From JADZGC01 sp964613485 (GTDB taxonomy: Bacteria; Patescibacteriota; Saccharimonadia; CAILAD01; GCA-016700035): a stretch of DNA of 25,531 nt. The position numbers and the translations under genes were made by a program. A model generated the notes under the pieces. It worked only from the letters and a program-made list of their open reading frames with translations. It did no database searches and had not been told where the DNA came from. The stretch covers positions 1 to 25,531 of the forward strand of contig CAZTHB010000010.1 in assembly GCA_964613485.1 (NCBI GenBank), given 5' to 3'. Shown in pieces: positions 9,222 through 16,363 of this stretch (its first letter is position 1; the number at the start of each line of letters is the position of its first letter).

Positions 9222-9247
9222 CGCGTTAACTAATTCGCGCGTACGAT
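9218..9247 (+). promoter_or_regulatory. Promoter with leaderless geometry for the oxidoreductase gene
   Basis: TTGACG (-35, 9218-9223), an 18-nt spacer and TACGAT (-10, 9242-9247) overlap the stop codon of the preceding gene. Exactly 6 nt separate the -10 from the ATG at 9254, so the predicted start site coincides with the start codon. Confidence 0.65.
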
Positions 9248-9253
9248 ACATTT

Positions 9254-10603
9254 ATGCATATGACATGGAAGCAATACCGCTGGATCTTGCTCTGGGTGGC
9301 AAATCTCATTCTCATCATTGGTGTCTGGGCGTCGCTGAGCTGGCGCGGTGCTACGGCTGGGACAGTGCCGATGATGCTCATGTCCTTCTCTCGCTTGGCG
9401 GCTCTCCTGGCTGCATACTGTCTGGTGGTGCAGTTCTGGCTAATCGGCCGTAGTGCCTGGCTTGAGCAAGACTTCGGTCTTGATCGACTGACTCGTATAC
9501 ATCGCTGGAATGGTTTTGCTACCGTAAGCTTTGTGATCATTCATGCTTTTTCGCTCTTTAACGCGCAGAGCATGATACTTGGCGTACAAGTACCCGAAGC
9601 TGTCACGTATGTGTTAAGCAATTACGAAGATACCACCAAGGCCCTCATTGCCGAGCTGTCCCTCGTCCTCGTGGTTGTGACATCGCTGGTCATTGTGCGT
9701 CGTAAATTACCGTATGAGTTCTGGTACTATGTACATCTGCTTACGTATATCGCGATTGTGTTTTCATTTGGCCATCAGGTTCATAATGGCCAGCATCTGC
9801 TGAGCTATCAATGGTTCCAAGTGTATTGGTATGCATTGTTTGGTATCTCTGGCGCGATATTTGTAATCTATCGATTCATTCGTCCAGCTTGGCTTTGGCA
9901 GCGGCATCGATTTGTTGTCACACGAGTGGCCGAGGAAGCGAGCGGGGTTCGCTCGATCTACATTGGTGGCAAAAATATTCAGGACTTCAGCTATACAGCT
10001 GGGCAATTTGCGAAGTTTTGGTTTGTAGCAAAGGGCTTCTGGCTTGAGGAGCACCCCTTTACGATCTCTCTCGAGCCCGGCGGTGAGGAACTACGTATTA
10101 CGCCCAAGGAACTAGGAGACTTCACAGCCCGAATGAAGAGGCTTCCAGTCGGTACGCCGGTCGTAGTTGATGGGCCGTATGGTCGCTTCACCCAAGCTGT
10201 CGCTACGACAAAGAAGCTTGTAATGATTGCGGGCGGCATCGGTATTACGCCGATGCGTGCGATGCTTGGCGCACTGACTGAGGCAAAAGATAAGCGAGAT
10301 ATTGTGCTGTATTATTCGGTTAAGTCGCCGGTAGAGTTTGTCTTTACAGATGAGCTTAAGCGCTTTCACAAAGATCTCAACTTAACGATTTATCGCCACG
10401 TCACTGAAGGGAACGAACGGGGGACGAGGCACGATTTATTGACGGCTGAGCTTATTAAGCAAGATCTCGGAAGTCTAGCGAAGGCCGACTTCTATGTCTG
10501 TGGGCCTCCAGGCATGACCCAGGCACTACGCAAGGGGTTGGCTGAATCTGGAGTGAAGCCGGAGCATGTCCATTATGAACTCTTTAGTTTGGTCAGGTCA
10601 TGA
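9254..10603 (+). CDS. Ferric-reductase-like transmembrane flavin oxidoreductase
   Basis: A 449-residue protein combining a ferric-reductase-type membrane domain (about residues 8-215, six segments) with a cytoplasmic ferredoxin-reductase-type module. Candidate haem ligands are H83/H97 and H161/H174 in two membrane segments. The FAD site is HPFTIS (267-272). The nucleotide-binding site is IAGGIGITPMR (325-335), with CGPPGM (416-421) near the end. Members pass electrons from NAD(P)H through FAD and haem across the membrane, to ferric iron, oxygen or partner proteins. ATG 9254 and ATG 9260 are both possible; 9254 fits the leaderless promoter. The stop overlaps the start of a marR gene (ATGA), so the regulator is translationally coupled to it. 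The electron acceptor is unknown. Confidence 0.92.
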   Translation: MHMTWKQYRWILLWVANLILIIGVWASLSWRGATAGTVPMMLMSFSRLAALLAAYCLVVQFWLIGRSAWLEQDFGLDRLTRIHRWNGFATVSFVIIHAFSLFNAQSMILGVQVPEAVTYVLSNYEDTTKALIAELSLVLVVVTSLVIVRRKLPYEFWYYVHLLTYIAIVFSFGHQVHNGQHLLSYQWFQVYWYALFGISGAIFVIYRFIRPAWLWQRHRFVVTRVAEEASGVRSIYIGGKNIQDFSYTAGQFAKFWFVAKGFWLEEHPFTISLEPGGEELRITPKELGDFTARMKRLPVGTPVVVDGPYGRFTQAVATTKKLVMIAGGIGITPMRAMLGALTEAKDKRDIVLYYSVKSPVEFVFTDELKRFHKDLNLTIYRHVTEGNERGTRHDLLTAELIKQDLGSLAKADFYVCGPPGMTQALRKGLAESGVKPEHVHYELFSLVRS

Positions 10604-11067
10604 CCCGAAGCGTGCCTAATACAAAAGCGACCACACAAATATTCGCGCGATCAACTGCGAAGCTATTGCACCGCGCAACATACGTCATGGATAAGGCAGT
10701 TGATCGCGCGCTGCAGGACTCAGTGGGCATTAGCTTGTCGCAGTTTTTGTTGCTGATGCAGCTAGATGGGGGAAAGCAATGCCAGCGCGAACTTGCCTCT
10801 GAGCTTGGTGTAACGGCCGCGGCAATATCACGGCAAGTAGGCACTATGCTCGAGCGTGGCTGGTTGAAGAGGCTAGATAATCAAGATGACCGCCGTTATG
10901 AATTTCTCGTCCTTACCCCGAAGGGCAAGCGAGTGCATGAAGAGGCTGTAGCTGTGATTGAGTCGGTGTTGGCTGAGTGTTATGAAGGGGTTACTGAATC
11001 ACAACAGCGTGCGATCTATGCTGCGCTTACAAAATTGATTCAATGCTACGAGCGCCCAAGGATCTAG
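10600..11067 (+). CDS. MarR-family transcriptional regulator
   Basis: A 155-residue winged-helix protein. The recognition region is QRELASELGVTAAAISRQV (about residues 62-80), followed by MLERGWLKR and the wing DDRRYEFLVLTPKG, all typical of MarR. It contains three cysteines (in KQCQRE, LAECYE and IQCYER), so redox sensing is possible, but none sits at the N-terminal position used by OhrR-type peroxide sensors. The ATGA overlap with the membrane oxidoreductase suggests that it regulates that operon or responds to its substrate. Its stop overlaps the convergent DUF1295 stop by 4 nt. Confidence 0.93.
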   Translation: MTRSVPNTKATTQIFARSTAKLLHRATYVMDKAVDRALQDSVGISLSQFLLLMQLDGGKQCQRELASELGVTAAAISRQVGTMLERGWLKRLDNQDDRRYEFLVLTPKGKRVHEEAVAVIESVLAECYEGVTESQQRAIYAALTKLIQCYERPRI

Positions 11068-11077
11068 CGCTTGGGCG
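11053..11077. repeat. Perfect 8-bp inverted repeat over convergent gene ends
   Basis: CGCCCAAG (11053-11060) and CTTGGGCG (11070-11077) flank a 9-nt loop that contains both overlapping stop codons of marR and the DUF1295 gene. No T-run follows in either direction, so it is not a classical intrinsic terminator, but it may stop or stabilise both convergent transcripts. Confidence 0.5.
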
Positions 11078-11840
11078 GGAGCGGGAAGAATACGTTAGTC
11101 CGCTTTGCATAGGCTCGATATGAAGCACGCTGCATCATCTTTTGCTCGAGTAGCGGCACTCCGGATATAAACCTAACTAATACTGTGATGGTGATTGGGC
11201 TCACGACAAGCCACCAGGGTGCACCAACTGACAGGGCGATCACATAGAGCCCCCACCATACTAGCGATTCGCCAAAATAATTTGGATGACGACTGTAGCG
11301 CCAAACTCCCAAGTCACATACTCCATCTTTCTGGCGTGGCCCTTGCAGGTATTGTGCGAGCTGGTAATCTGCTAAGACTTCGAATCCATACCCTATGATC
11401 CATAAGAGTAGCCCCGTATAGGTGAGTAGATTCAGTGGTAGTGCTTGCGTGGATTGTGTCCAAATGACAGCCGAGACGATGACGAATAGGAGTGTGCCCT
11501 GGAGAACAAAGACCTGGAGATAGCTTCGGAGCACGAACCATTTACCCCAGTCCTTGCGCCACTGTGCGTAGCGCCAGTCCTCTGGCTTACCAGCATTGCG
11601 ACGCAAGATATGCCAACTAAGTCGTGTTCCCCATAGTGCTACGAGTATCAACCCGAGCGTAGGAATGAGACTACGGTCCGACTGTAGCCACGCAGTCCAT
11701 GTGGCGATGATAAATCCACTGCCCCAACCGATATCGGCAATTGAATTATTACGCAGGTGAAGAGCGAGCACGAACAGCCCCGTCATGTATATTAGGATCA
11801 TCATACCGACGGTTGCGTAGAGATTTGCGACTATATCCAT
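11064..11840 (-). CDS. DUF1295 membrane protein (ICMT / steroid 5-alpha-reductase-like fold)
   Basis: A 258-residue protein with about six or seven hydrophobic segments. The C-terminal WRYSRHPNYFGESLVWWG segment is the family hallmark and resembles the S-adenosylmethionine- or NADPH-binding end of isoprenylcysteine methyltransferases and 5-alpha-reductases. The family is annotated as DUF1295; the actual reaction here is unknown. On the minus strand TACGAT (11852-11847) lies exactly 6 nt before the ATG, while AAGGAG is also present at a rather long 12-nt spacing, so both leaderless and leadered initiation are conceivable. It is divergent from the DUF2177 gene. Confidence 0.88.
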   Translation of the reverse strand: MDIVANLYATVGMMILIYMTGLFVLALHLRNNSIADIGWGSGFIIATWTAWLQSDRSLIPTLGLILVALWGTRLSWHILRRNAGKPEDWRYAQWRKDWGKWFVLRSYLQVFVLQGTLLFVIVSAVIWTQSTQALPLNLLTYTGLLLWIIGYGFEVLADYQLAQYLQGPRQKDGVCDLGVWRYSRHPNYFGESLVWWGLYVIALSVGAPWWLVVSPITITVLVRFISGVPLLEQKMMQRASYRAYAKRTNVFFPLPPKR

Positions 11841-11892
11841 GTCTGTATCGTACTCCTTAACGGCGTGATGAGAAAGTGATAGTATAGTTTAT

Positions 11893-12309
11893 ATGCTTAC
11901 GACACTTTATACCTATGCAATTGCGCTCGCTACATTCTTAGTTATTGATATGTTTTGGCTCCAAATAGCAGCCAAGGACTTATATAGGCGATCACTTGGG
12001 TCTTTGCTCACAGCCACGCCTAATCTCACAGCGGCAGGGATTTTTTATGCGCTGTATATAGCTGCGCTACTATATTTTGTGCTTATGCCGGCTCACAAGG
12101 ATCATAATTTTCAACTCGCCCTGACTCGGGCTGCGATCCTCGGCGGTATATGTTACGCGACCTATGATCTTACGAATCTCGCCGTGCTAAAAGACTGGCC
12201 ACTCTCGATCACGATTATCGACATTATATGGGGGATGGTGCTTACGACAGCTGTGGCCGCGATTACGCTCTTGATATCGCAGCGAATCGGGCTTATTACC
12301 TTGCGCTAG
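11893..12309 (+). CDS. DUF2177 family membrane protein
   Basis: A 138-residue protein with four hydrophobic segments. VIDMFWLQIAAKDLYRRSLG near the N-terminus and the ATYDLTNLAVLKDWPL segment in the middle are the recognisable DUF2177 signatures. The family is small, membrane-embedded and without assigned function. TATAGT (11883-11888) lies only 4 nt before the ATG and no Shine-Dalgarno is visible, which points to a leaderless transcript. The 52-nt gap to the divergent DUF1295 gene must hold both promoters, and the two membrane proteins may act together. Confidence 0.88.
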   Translation: MLTTLYTYAIALATFLVIDMFWLQIAAKDLYRRSLGSLLTATPNLTAAGIFYALYIAALLYFVLMPAHKDHNFQLALTRAAILGGICYATYDLTNLAVLKDWPLSITIIDIIWGMVLTTAVAAITLLISQRIGLITLR

Positions 12310-12321
12310 GTAGAAAAATGC

Positions 12322-12327
12322 TACAAT
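12322..12327 (+). promoter_or_regulatory. Extended -10 promoter element
   Basis: TGCTACAAT (12319-12327) is an extended -10 with TG one base upstream of TACAAT. It lies 32 nt before the ATG at 12360, giving a leader long enough for the GAGGGG Shine-Dalgarno. No convincing -35 was found. Confidence 0.45.
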
Positions 12328-12359
12328 ATGCTTAAGCTAATGCATTGAGGGGAAAGCGT

Positions 12360-12941
12360 ATGCCTGATTCTACTTCATCAAAGAAATCTACTGCATCGAC
12401 AATAATGCCACCTGTAATCAAGGTGACATTGATAATTATGGCTGTCTTGGTCGTACTTGGCATACTGGGTACGATATTTGCAGGGGTATATGCTCGCAAT
12501 CTCTTCAGCGGACTCGGCATCAATGGTGTACGAGTTGATCAGAGTGGAAATGTTGAAGTGAAGACTGAGGATGGAAAAGTAAGCTTCACGAACAAAAAAG
12601 AGTTACCTGCGGAATGGCCGAATGATATACCAACTTACCCAGGAGCGAGCATAGAGTCTTCGTTCAAGGGCGAAAAACAGCTCGTCAATGTGAATTTTTC
12701 AAGTCAAGATGAGTCAGAAAAAGTCATTCAATTTTACAAAGAGCAACTAGCGTCCAAGGGATGGCAGACCGATAGCTCGGAAGGGTTCTTCCCGCTTGGT
12801 GGAGGTATTGGGGTTGCGCAAAAAGACGATAGGAGATTATCAGTGACTATTTTGGCAACCTCTAAGCCAGAAGAAACCGGTGCGAAGACATCAATTACTA
12901 TTGCGGTAATGCAAGTAACGCCAACACCGAAAGCAGAATAA
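12360..12941 (+). CDS. Membrane-anchored extracytoplasmic protein, unknown function
   Basis: A 193-residue protein. ATG 12360 is preferred over an in-frame TTG at 12345 because GAGGGG (12347-12352) is a well-placed Shine-Dalgarno for it. Residues 1-18 are Ser/Thr/Lys-rich. One strong hydrophobic segment follows (VTLIIMAVLVVLGILGTIFAGVY, about residues 22-44), and the rest should be outside the membrane. The outer domain has a WPNDIPTYPGASIESSF stretch and VIQFYKEQLASKGW. Paired with a later VTILATS strand, this resembles small secreted alpha/beta domains seen in many lipoproteins and CPR proteins. I do not recognise a named family. The next gene starts 2 nt downstream. Confidence 0.8.
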   Translation: MPDSTSSKKSTASTIMPPVIKVTLIIMAVLVVLGILGTIFAGVYARNLFSGLGINGVRVDQSGNVEVKTEDGKVSFTNKKELPAEWPNDIPTYPGASIESSFKGEKQLVNVNFSSQDESEKVIQFYKEQLASKGWQTDSSEGFFPLGGGIGVAQKDDRRLSVTILATSKPEETGAKTSITIAVMQVTPTPKAE

Positions 12942-12943
12942 GT

Positions 12944-13636
12944 ATGCAGCAAGAGACATATTTAGTTACGCCGCAGACCTCACTTGCCTTACAGCAGCAA
13001 GCAACCGAATCACAGGCACAGCGCGAAATGGAACGTTCGGTACGGGAACTTGAAATGCGGCGACTGCGCGATATTACATTTCCTGGAATTGTGAGGATAA
13101 TGTCATATTTTGTATTGGCCGTGACACTTCTCGTGATAAGTAATTGGAAAAACATCCTAAATGCAATTAACCAGAATACAGTTGATAGTCAGCCGTTTCT
13201 TAAGGCACTCCCTAACTATATATCTGCTTATACCGACAATCAGATTGTCGCATGGTTTACGATCGTGTTATTCTGGGGGACAATCGGCCTGGCAGCGTAT
13301 ACAGTATTTTGGCTCGGTATGGCCTTTGTGACGGCCGCTCGAAATGAATTGATCGTAGAGACAGCCTTCTCAAACCGCGGCCATTTCTGGGAGAAGATAC
13401 GCGTGCCACTCATTAAGCTAGTAATGCTCATTGCAACCGCGGTAACGATCATGATTACGATGCGATACGGCGTGCCGGTCTGGAACGATTTGTTTGCTTC
13501 AGGGCTCTACCATCTCGGTGCGCAGACGATCATCGGGATTGTGCAGTTCGCGATTGCGATTTTTGGAGCTATGGCAAACATACATCTCATCATTACAACG
13601 ATCCTTATCTTTCGTCACGCCGACGGCATATTATAG
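12944..13636 (+). CDS. Four-TM hypothetical membrane protein
   Basis: A 230-residue protein not matched to any family I know. Residues 1-45 are polar and predicted helical/coiled (many Gln, Glu and Arg; ERSVRELEMRRLRDI). Hydrophobic segments lie near 48-66, 103-125, 153-172 and 196-222. It starts 2 nt after the preceding stop, so it forms a two-gene unit with the anchored protein and may be its membrane partner. It is convergent with the lexA unit, with no clear terminator between them. Confidence 0.75.
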   Translation: MQQETYLVTPQTSLALQQQATESQAQREMERSVRELEMRRLRDITFPGIVRIMSYFVLAVTLLVISNWKNILNAINQNTVDSQPFLKALPNYISAYTDNQIVAWFTIVLFWGTIGLAAYTVFWLGMAFVTAARNELIVETAFSNRGHFWEKIRVPLIKLVMLIATAVTIMITMRYGVPVWNDLFASGLYHLGAQTIIGIVQFAIAIFGAMANIHLIITTILIFRHADGIL

Positions 13637-13663
13637 TTATCACACAAGGTACGAGGTTATAGT

Positions 13664-13801
13664 TTATTTTTGGAAGACGGTAGTAGCTAGGGTAAATAGA
13701 ATAATGCCAAATATAAGGAGTGCGAAAAGGAACATCAGAAAACTGCATCCCGGAGCGTGAACGTCGGCATCGGTATTAAGCGGTCGAAAAGAAAAAATCA
13801 T
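13664..13801 (-). CDS. Small single-TM protein downstream of lexA
   Basis: A 45-codon ORF (ATG 13801 to TAA 13664) beginning 16 nt after the lexA stop. The N-terminal 18 residues are polar (RPLNTDADVHAPG), then a strongly hydrophobic helix spans about residues 20-42 (FLMFLFALLIFGIILF), ending in FQK. There is no Shine-Dalgarno, so expression would rely on read-through and coupling from lexA. The clean polar-then-membrane pattern and the position argue for a real gene, but an ORF this short can arise by chance. In other bacteria small membrane proteins encoded in the SOS regulon inhibit division (YneA, SidA and DidA types); a similar role here is inference. Confidence 0.5.
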   Translation of the reverse strand: MIFSFRPLNTDADVHAPGCSFLMFLFALLIFGIILFTLATTVFQK

Positions 13802-13817
13802 CTATTCGAGTAGTTAC

Positions 13818-14444
13818 TTAGTATTTGCGGATAAGTCCGATGACGACACCCTGGATTTGTAGGTCCATATCTGGCGTAACGTAGATTGGGTCCATGGCAT
13901 CATTGGCTGGCTGGAGTCGCACGCGACCTGCTTCTTTGTAATAACGCTTGAGAGTGGCTTCCTGGCCATCGATAAGTGCTACCACAACCTCGCCATTTGA
14001 AGGTGTTTCTTTTTCTTGGACAACAACATAGTCGCCTGAGTGAATGCCATCGTTGATCATAGAGTTACCTTTGACCTGTAGTACATAGCTACTCCGCTTG
14101 CCAACCATGAATGGGGGTACTTCGAGCGTCTCGGGATGACCAGAGATAGTCTCGATCGGGCTACCTGCAGCTATGAGTCCCATGATAGGAAGTCGTACGG
14201 CTTTTTCGTCGAAGACGGCTGACTCAACTTCGCTCACTGGCATAAGTGATCGGGCGGAGTTATTCCCCTTCGTAAGGAGTCCCTTCGACACCAGTGAGTC
14301 GATGTGCTGCGCGACTGTAGCTACAGAATTAAGCTTCAACCCATTTGCAATTTCACGATAACTCGGTGAATACCCGTGTTGCTCGATGAATGATGAAACG
14401 TAATCGAGCGTGCGCTTCTGTTTTTTAGTCAGTGGCTTCTTCAT
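13818..14444 (-). CDS. lexA: LexA SOS repressor / self-cleaving S24 peptidase
   Basis: A 208-residue LexA. The N-terminal winged helix-turn-helix has YSPSYREIANGLKLNS and VAQHIDSLVSKGLL (about residues 25-57). The cleavage site is A93-G94 in LIAAGSP. The catalytic dyad is S128 in GNSMIND and K166 in EATLKRYY, at the spacing usual for LexA. It represses SOS genes and cleaves itself when RecA filaments form. The start is supported by GGAGGG 12 nt upstream and a consensus promoter. Half-sites inside that promoter point to autorepression. A small membrane ORF follows within 16 nt, and the divergent neighbour shares the upstream region. Confidence 0.97.
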   Translation of the reverse strand: MKKPLTKKQKRTLDYVSSFIEQHGYSPSYREIANGLKLNSVATVAQHIDSLVSKGLLTKGNNSARSLMPVSEVESAVFDEKAVRLPIMGLIAAGSPIETISGHPETLEVPPFMVGKRSSYVLQVKGNSMINDGIHSGDYVVVQEKETPSNGEVVVALIDGQEATLKRYYKEAGRVRLQPANDAMDPIYVTPDMDLQIQGVVIGLIRKY

Positions 14445-14471
14445 TATCTACGCTTACCCTCCAAAAGTTAT

Positions 14472-14511
14472 GTTCGTCTTTTATCATAACGAACGCTAAG
14501 CGAACAGTCAA
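14472..14511 (-). promoter_or_regulatory. lexA promoter with probable LexA operator
   Basis: On the minus strand TTGACT (14511-14506), a 17-nt spacer and TATGAT (14488-14483) form a near-consensus promoter. The spacer carries two direct GTTCG half-sites 11 nt apart (14505-14501 and 14494-14490), and CGAAC (14476-14472 on the minus strand) lies at the predicted start site, giving GTTCG-N13-CGAAC around the -10. CGAAC/GTTCG is the half-site of the Gram-positive-type SOS box, but the spacing is not the classical CGAAC-N4-GTTCG. Confidence 0.7.
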
Positions 14512-14548
14512 GCTTGTTTTTTTGCTTTCTTTCGGCGTAGGATAGCAA

Positions 14549-15697
14549 GTGACTATGATACGAAAGAAATTATATCGAAGCTTTGCAGCGCTGACAGTGA
14601 CACTGCTCGTGTGTGTGTTGTCATTCCAAGTAGCTCGTGCAGCCGAGAGCACATTTACACTTCCAAAAGATCAAACCTATGACGGCTTGCTTGCTAAAGC
14701 TTCCGAGAAGATTGTGATCGAGGGGACTGTTAATGGTGATCTTTGGGTTGCAGGCAGTGACGTCGATATTGCTGGGGTCGTGCGCGGGAGTGTGTACGCG
14801 GCTGGCAGTACAGTACGAGTACGCGGACAGATTGACGGAAATGTTCATGCATTGGGCTCAAGTGTAAGTGTGGATCGAACTGTACGTGGTAGCACATACG
14901 TTGCGGGTAGTGTGGTTAAGATCGAAGAGTCCGCCGAGATTGAACGAGCTACGGCGATCGCCGGCAGTGAGCTAATGATTAAAGGGAATCTACGTGATCG
15001 ACTCTATGCAGCAGGATCATCGATCGTAGTCGCTGGGCAAGTAGGGCGAGATGTACGTCTCGCTGGCAGTGATATTGTTTTAGAGGGAGCTGCACGCATA
15101 AATGGGGATCTACGCTATGTCTCGCAGCTTGATGCGACGATACCTAATGATAAAGCTATATCTGGTCGCATTATTCGTGACACACCTCCTGATGAGCAGC
15201 GCACCCAAGATTGGCGCCAGCGAGTCTATGACACGCTTATCGGACTACTCATGAGCATTGCCACTGCTGCGATTGTACTGGCGCTGTGGGGCGATGAATT
15301 AGTGAAGCGCGCGCAGCTCTTTCGCCAGCTGCCAATCCGAGTCTTCGGGCGTGGGGTGTTCTTTACGGTACTCGTGCCGATCGTAAGTATTTTGTTGGCT
15401 ATTACATTAATCGGTCTGCCTATCGGTATTATCCTAGCGCTTCTGTATGTCGTGATATTGCTCGTTGCACCCACGGCATCTGGCCTGCTCATTGGCCTGC
15501 AAATAACTCAAGCAGTGCACGAAAGCGGAAAACCACTCAGCTACGTGAGTAAATTGCAGACAACGGTATTAGGTCTGCTCGTTCTCGCGATTGTCGGCTT
15601 TTTGCCTGTCCTCGGTCCGGCGATCTCGCTGTTTGCATTTCTAGCAGGGGTCGGGGTCATCATCGCTTCACACGTAACAGACGCCAGAAAATCATAA
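14549..15697 (+). CDS. Bactofilin-like beta-solenoid protein with signal peptide and C-terminal TM domain
   Basis: A 382-residue protein. Residues 1-31 look like a signal peptide ending in ARA-AE. Residues about 55-185 form a repetitive solenoid. A Gly-Ser pair recurs at residues 69, 86, 103, 120, 139, 156 and 173, i.e. 17-residue coils with one of 19. This matches polymer-forming (bactofilin-type) beta-helices. Residues about 215-380 contain four or more hydrophobic segments (such as IVSILLAITLIGLPIGIILA). Because of the signal peptide the solenoid should lie outside the membrane, unlike classical cytoplasmic bactofilins. GTG 14549 or ATG 14555 could start it; TAGGAT at 14538-14543 is 5 nt before the GTG and there is no Shine-Dalgarno. 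It is divergent from lexA. Confidence 0.85.
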   Translation: MTMIRKKLYRSFAALTVTLLVCVLSFQVARAAESTFTLPKDQTYDGLLAKASEKIVIEGTVNGDLWVAGSDVDIAGVVRGSVYAAGSTVRVRGQIDGNVHALGSSVSVDRTVRGSTYVAGSVVKIEESAEIERATAIAGSELMIKGNLRDRLYAAGSSIVVAGQVGRDVRLAGSDIVLEGAARINGDLRYVSQLDATIPNDKAISGRIIRDTPPDEQRTQDWRQRVYDTLIGLLMSIATAAIVLALWGDELVKRAQLFRQLPIRVFGRGVFFTVLVPIVSILLAITLIGLPIGIILALLYVVILLVAPTASGLLIGLQITQAVHESGKPLSYVSKLQTTVLGLLVLAIVGFLPVLGPAISLFAFLAGVGVIIASHVTDARKS

Positions 15698-15705
15698 GTT
15701 TTTTC

Positions 15706-15719
15706 AGATAGGCCTATCT
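15706..15719. repeat. Perfect 14-bp palindrome
   Basis: AGATAGGCCTATCT is its own reverse complement. It lies 9 nt after the bactofilin-like gene and 30 nt upstream of the -35 box of the next gene. It has no loop or T-run suited to termination, so a dimeric DNA-binding protein site is a reasonable guess. Confidence 0.5.
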
Positions 15720-15748
15720 ATTGGCGTAAAAATCGATCCTGCTAGGTG

Positions 15749-15777
15749 TTGACAGGTTCGCGCTCCTGGCCTAACCT
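15749..15777 (+). promoter_or_regulatory. Strong promoter of the 68-residue protein gene
   Basis: A consensus -35 TTGACA (15749-15754), a 17-nt spacer and TAACCT (15772-15777) predict a start near 15784. The leader of about 27 nt then contains AAGGAG 11 nt before the ATG. Confidence 0.65.
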
Positions 15778-15810
15778 GGAGTCATAGTAACTAAAGGAGT
15801 GAGAATAGAT

Positions 15811-16017
15811 ATGGCACATTATCAGCACACGAATTCAAAAGGTCAGACCTACATCCTGCACGGTCGCGACGTTACCCTTAAGGGTGGCCGTCAGCAGCGA
15901 ATTTATTTCTTCGCTCGCGAAGCTAAGGAAGGTGCAATCGACGCATTGCCAGAAGGCTACATGGTAGTTGAGAACACCCGAACTGGTCTGCCAATCCTAA
16001 AGAAGGCTGATAAATAA
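15811..16017 (+). CDS. Small conserved-looking basic protein, unknown function
   Basis: A 68-residue soluble protein. ATG 15811 is chosen over an upstream in-frame GTG because AAGGAG (15794-15799) is placed for it. Features are an aromatic/His-rich N-terminus (MAHYQHTNSKGQTY), a basic centre (VTLKGGRQQRIYFFAREAKEG) and an LPEGYMVVENTRTGLPILKK end. The composition and compactness look like a constrained domain, and I have the impression of similar small proteins in other CPR genomes, though I cannot check. It is a stand-alone unit with a consensus promoter, a good ribosome-binding site and its own terminator, suggesting high expression. It uses common, translationally optimal-looking codons. 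No function is assigned. Confidence 0.85.
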   Translation: MAHYQHTNSKGQTYILHGRDVTLKGGRQQRIYFFAREAKEGAIDALPEGYMVVENTRTGLPILKKADK

Positions 16018-16049
16018 ACAAGTTCTCAAAAAACGTTTAGACGTACAAG

Positions 16050-16074
16050 ACCCGCCTCGACAAGGTGGGTTTTT
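16050..16074 (+). terminator. Intrinsic terminator
   Basis: ACCCGCCT and AGGTGGGT (one G-T pair) form an 8-bp stem with a 5-nt loop, followed directly by a T-run. It ends the transcript of the 68-residue protein. Confidence 0.85.
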
Positions 16075-16152
16075 GTGTACCTGATTGTATCTTGAGGTTT
16101 GATCTGAGATACTGAGAAGGTAGTTACCAACAAATAAAGGAGAAGGTGAATT

Positions 16153-16341
16153 ATGGATGAAGCAACAACTCCAGCAGCTGCACCATCTGCACAGCCAGGG
16201 GACGTAACAACTCCTGCTACTGATGCTCCGGCGCCAGCAGAAGCTGCTCCAGCAACCGACCCAGCTCCAGCCGTAGAAGGTGCTCCTGCAGAAGAAGCTC
16301 CAGCTACTGAGGCTCCAGCTGAAGAAACTCCTGCCGCTTAA
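16153..16341 (+). CDS. Pro/Ala/Glu-rich low-complexity small protein
   Basis: A 62-residue acidic peptide made almost only of Ala, Pro, Glu and Thr in APAEE/APATE-like repeats. No signal peptide, membrane segment or fold is apparent; it should be intrinsically disordered. Evidence that it is a real gene is its setting: AAAGGAG stands 10-11 nt before the ATG, and a 12-bp terminator hairpin follows the stop by about 20 nt. It lies between two terminators and so has its own promoter; a possible TTGTAT-N17-GATACT pair upstream is weak. Similar Ala/Pro-rich tails serve as flexible linkers or crowding segments, but the role of a free peptide of this kind is unknown. Confidence 0.7.
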   Translation: MDEATTPAAAPSAQPGDVTTPATDAPAPAEAAPATDPAPAVEGAPAEEAPATEAPAEETPAA

Positions 16342-16363
16342 TTCTTAAGCACGCAGGTGGGTA

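Noticed and set aside
11053..11077. Inverted repeat as a classical intrinsic terminator
   Set aside because: No T-run in either orientation; kept only as a repeat.
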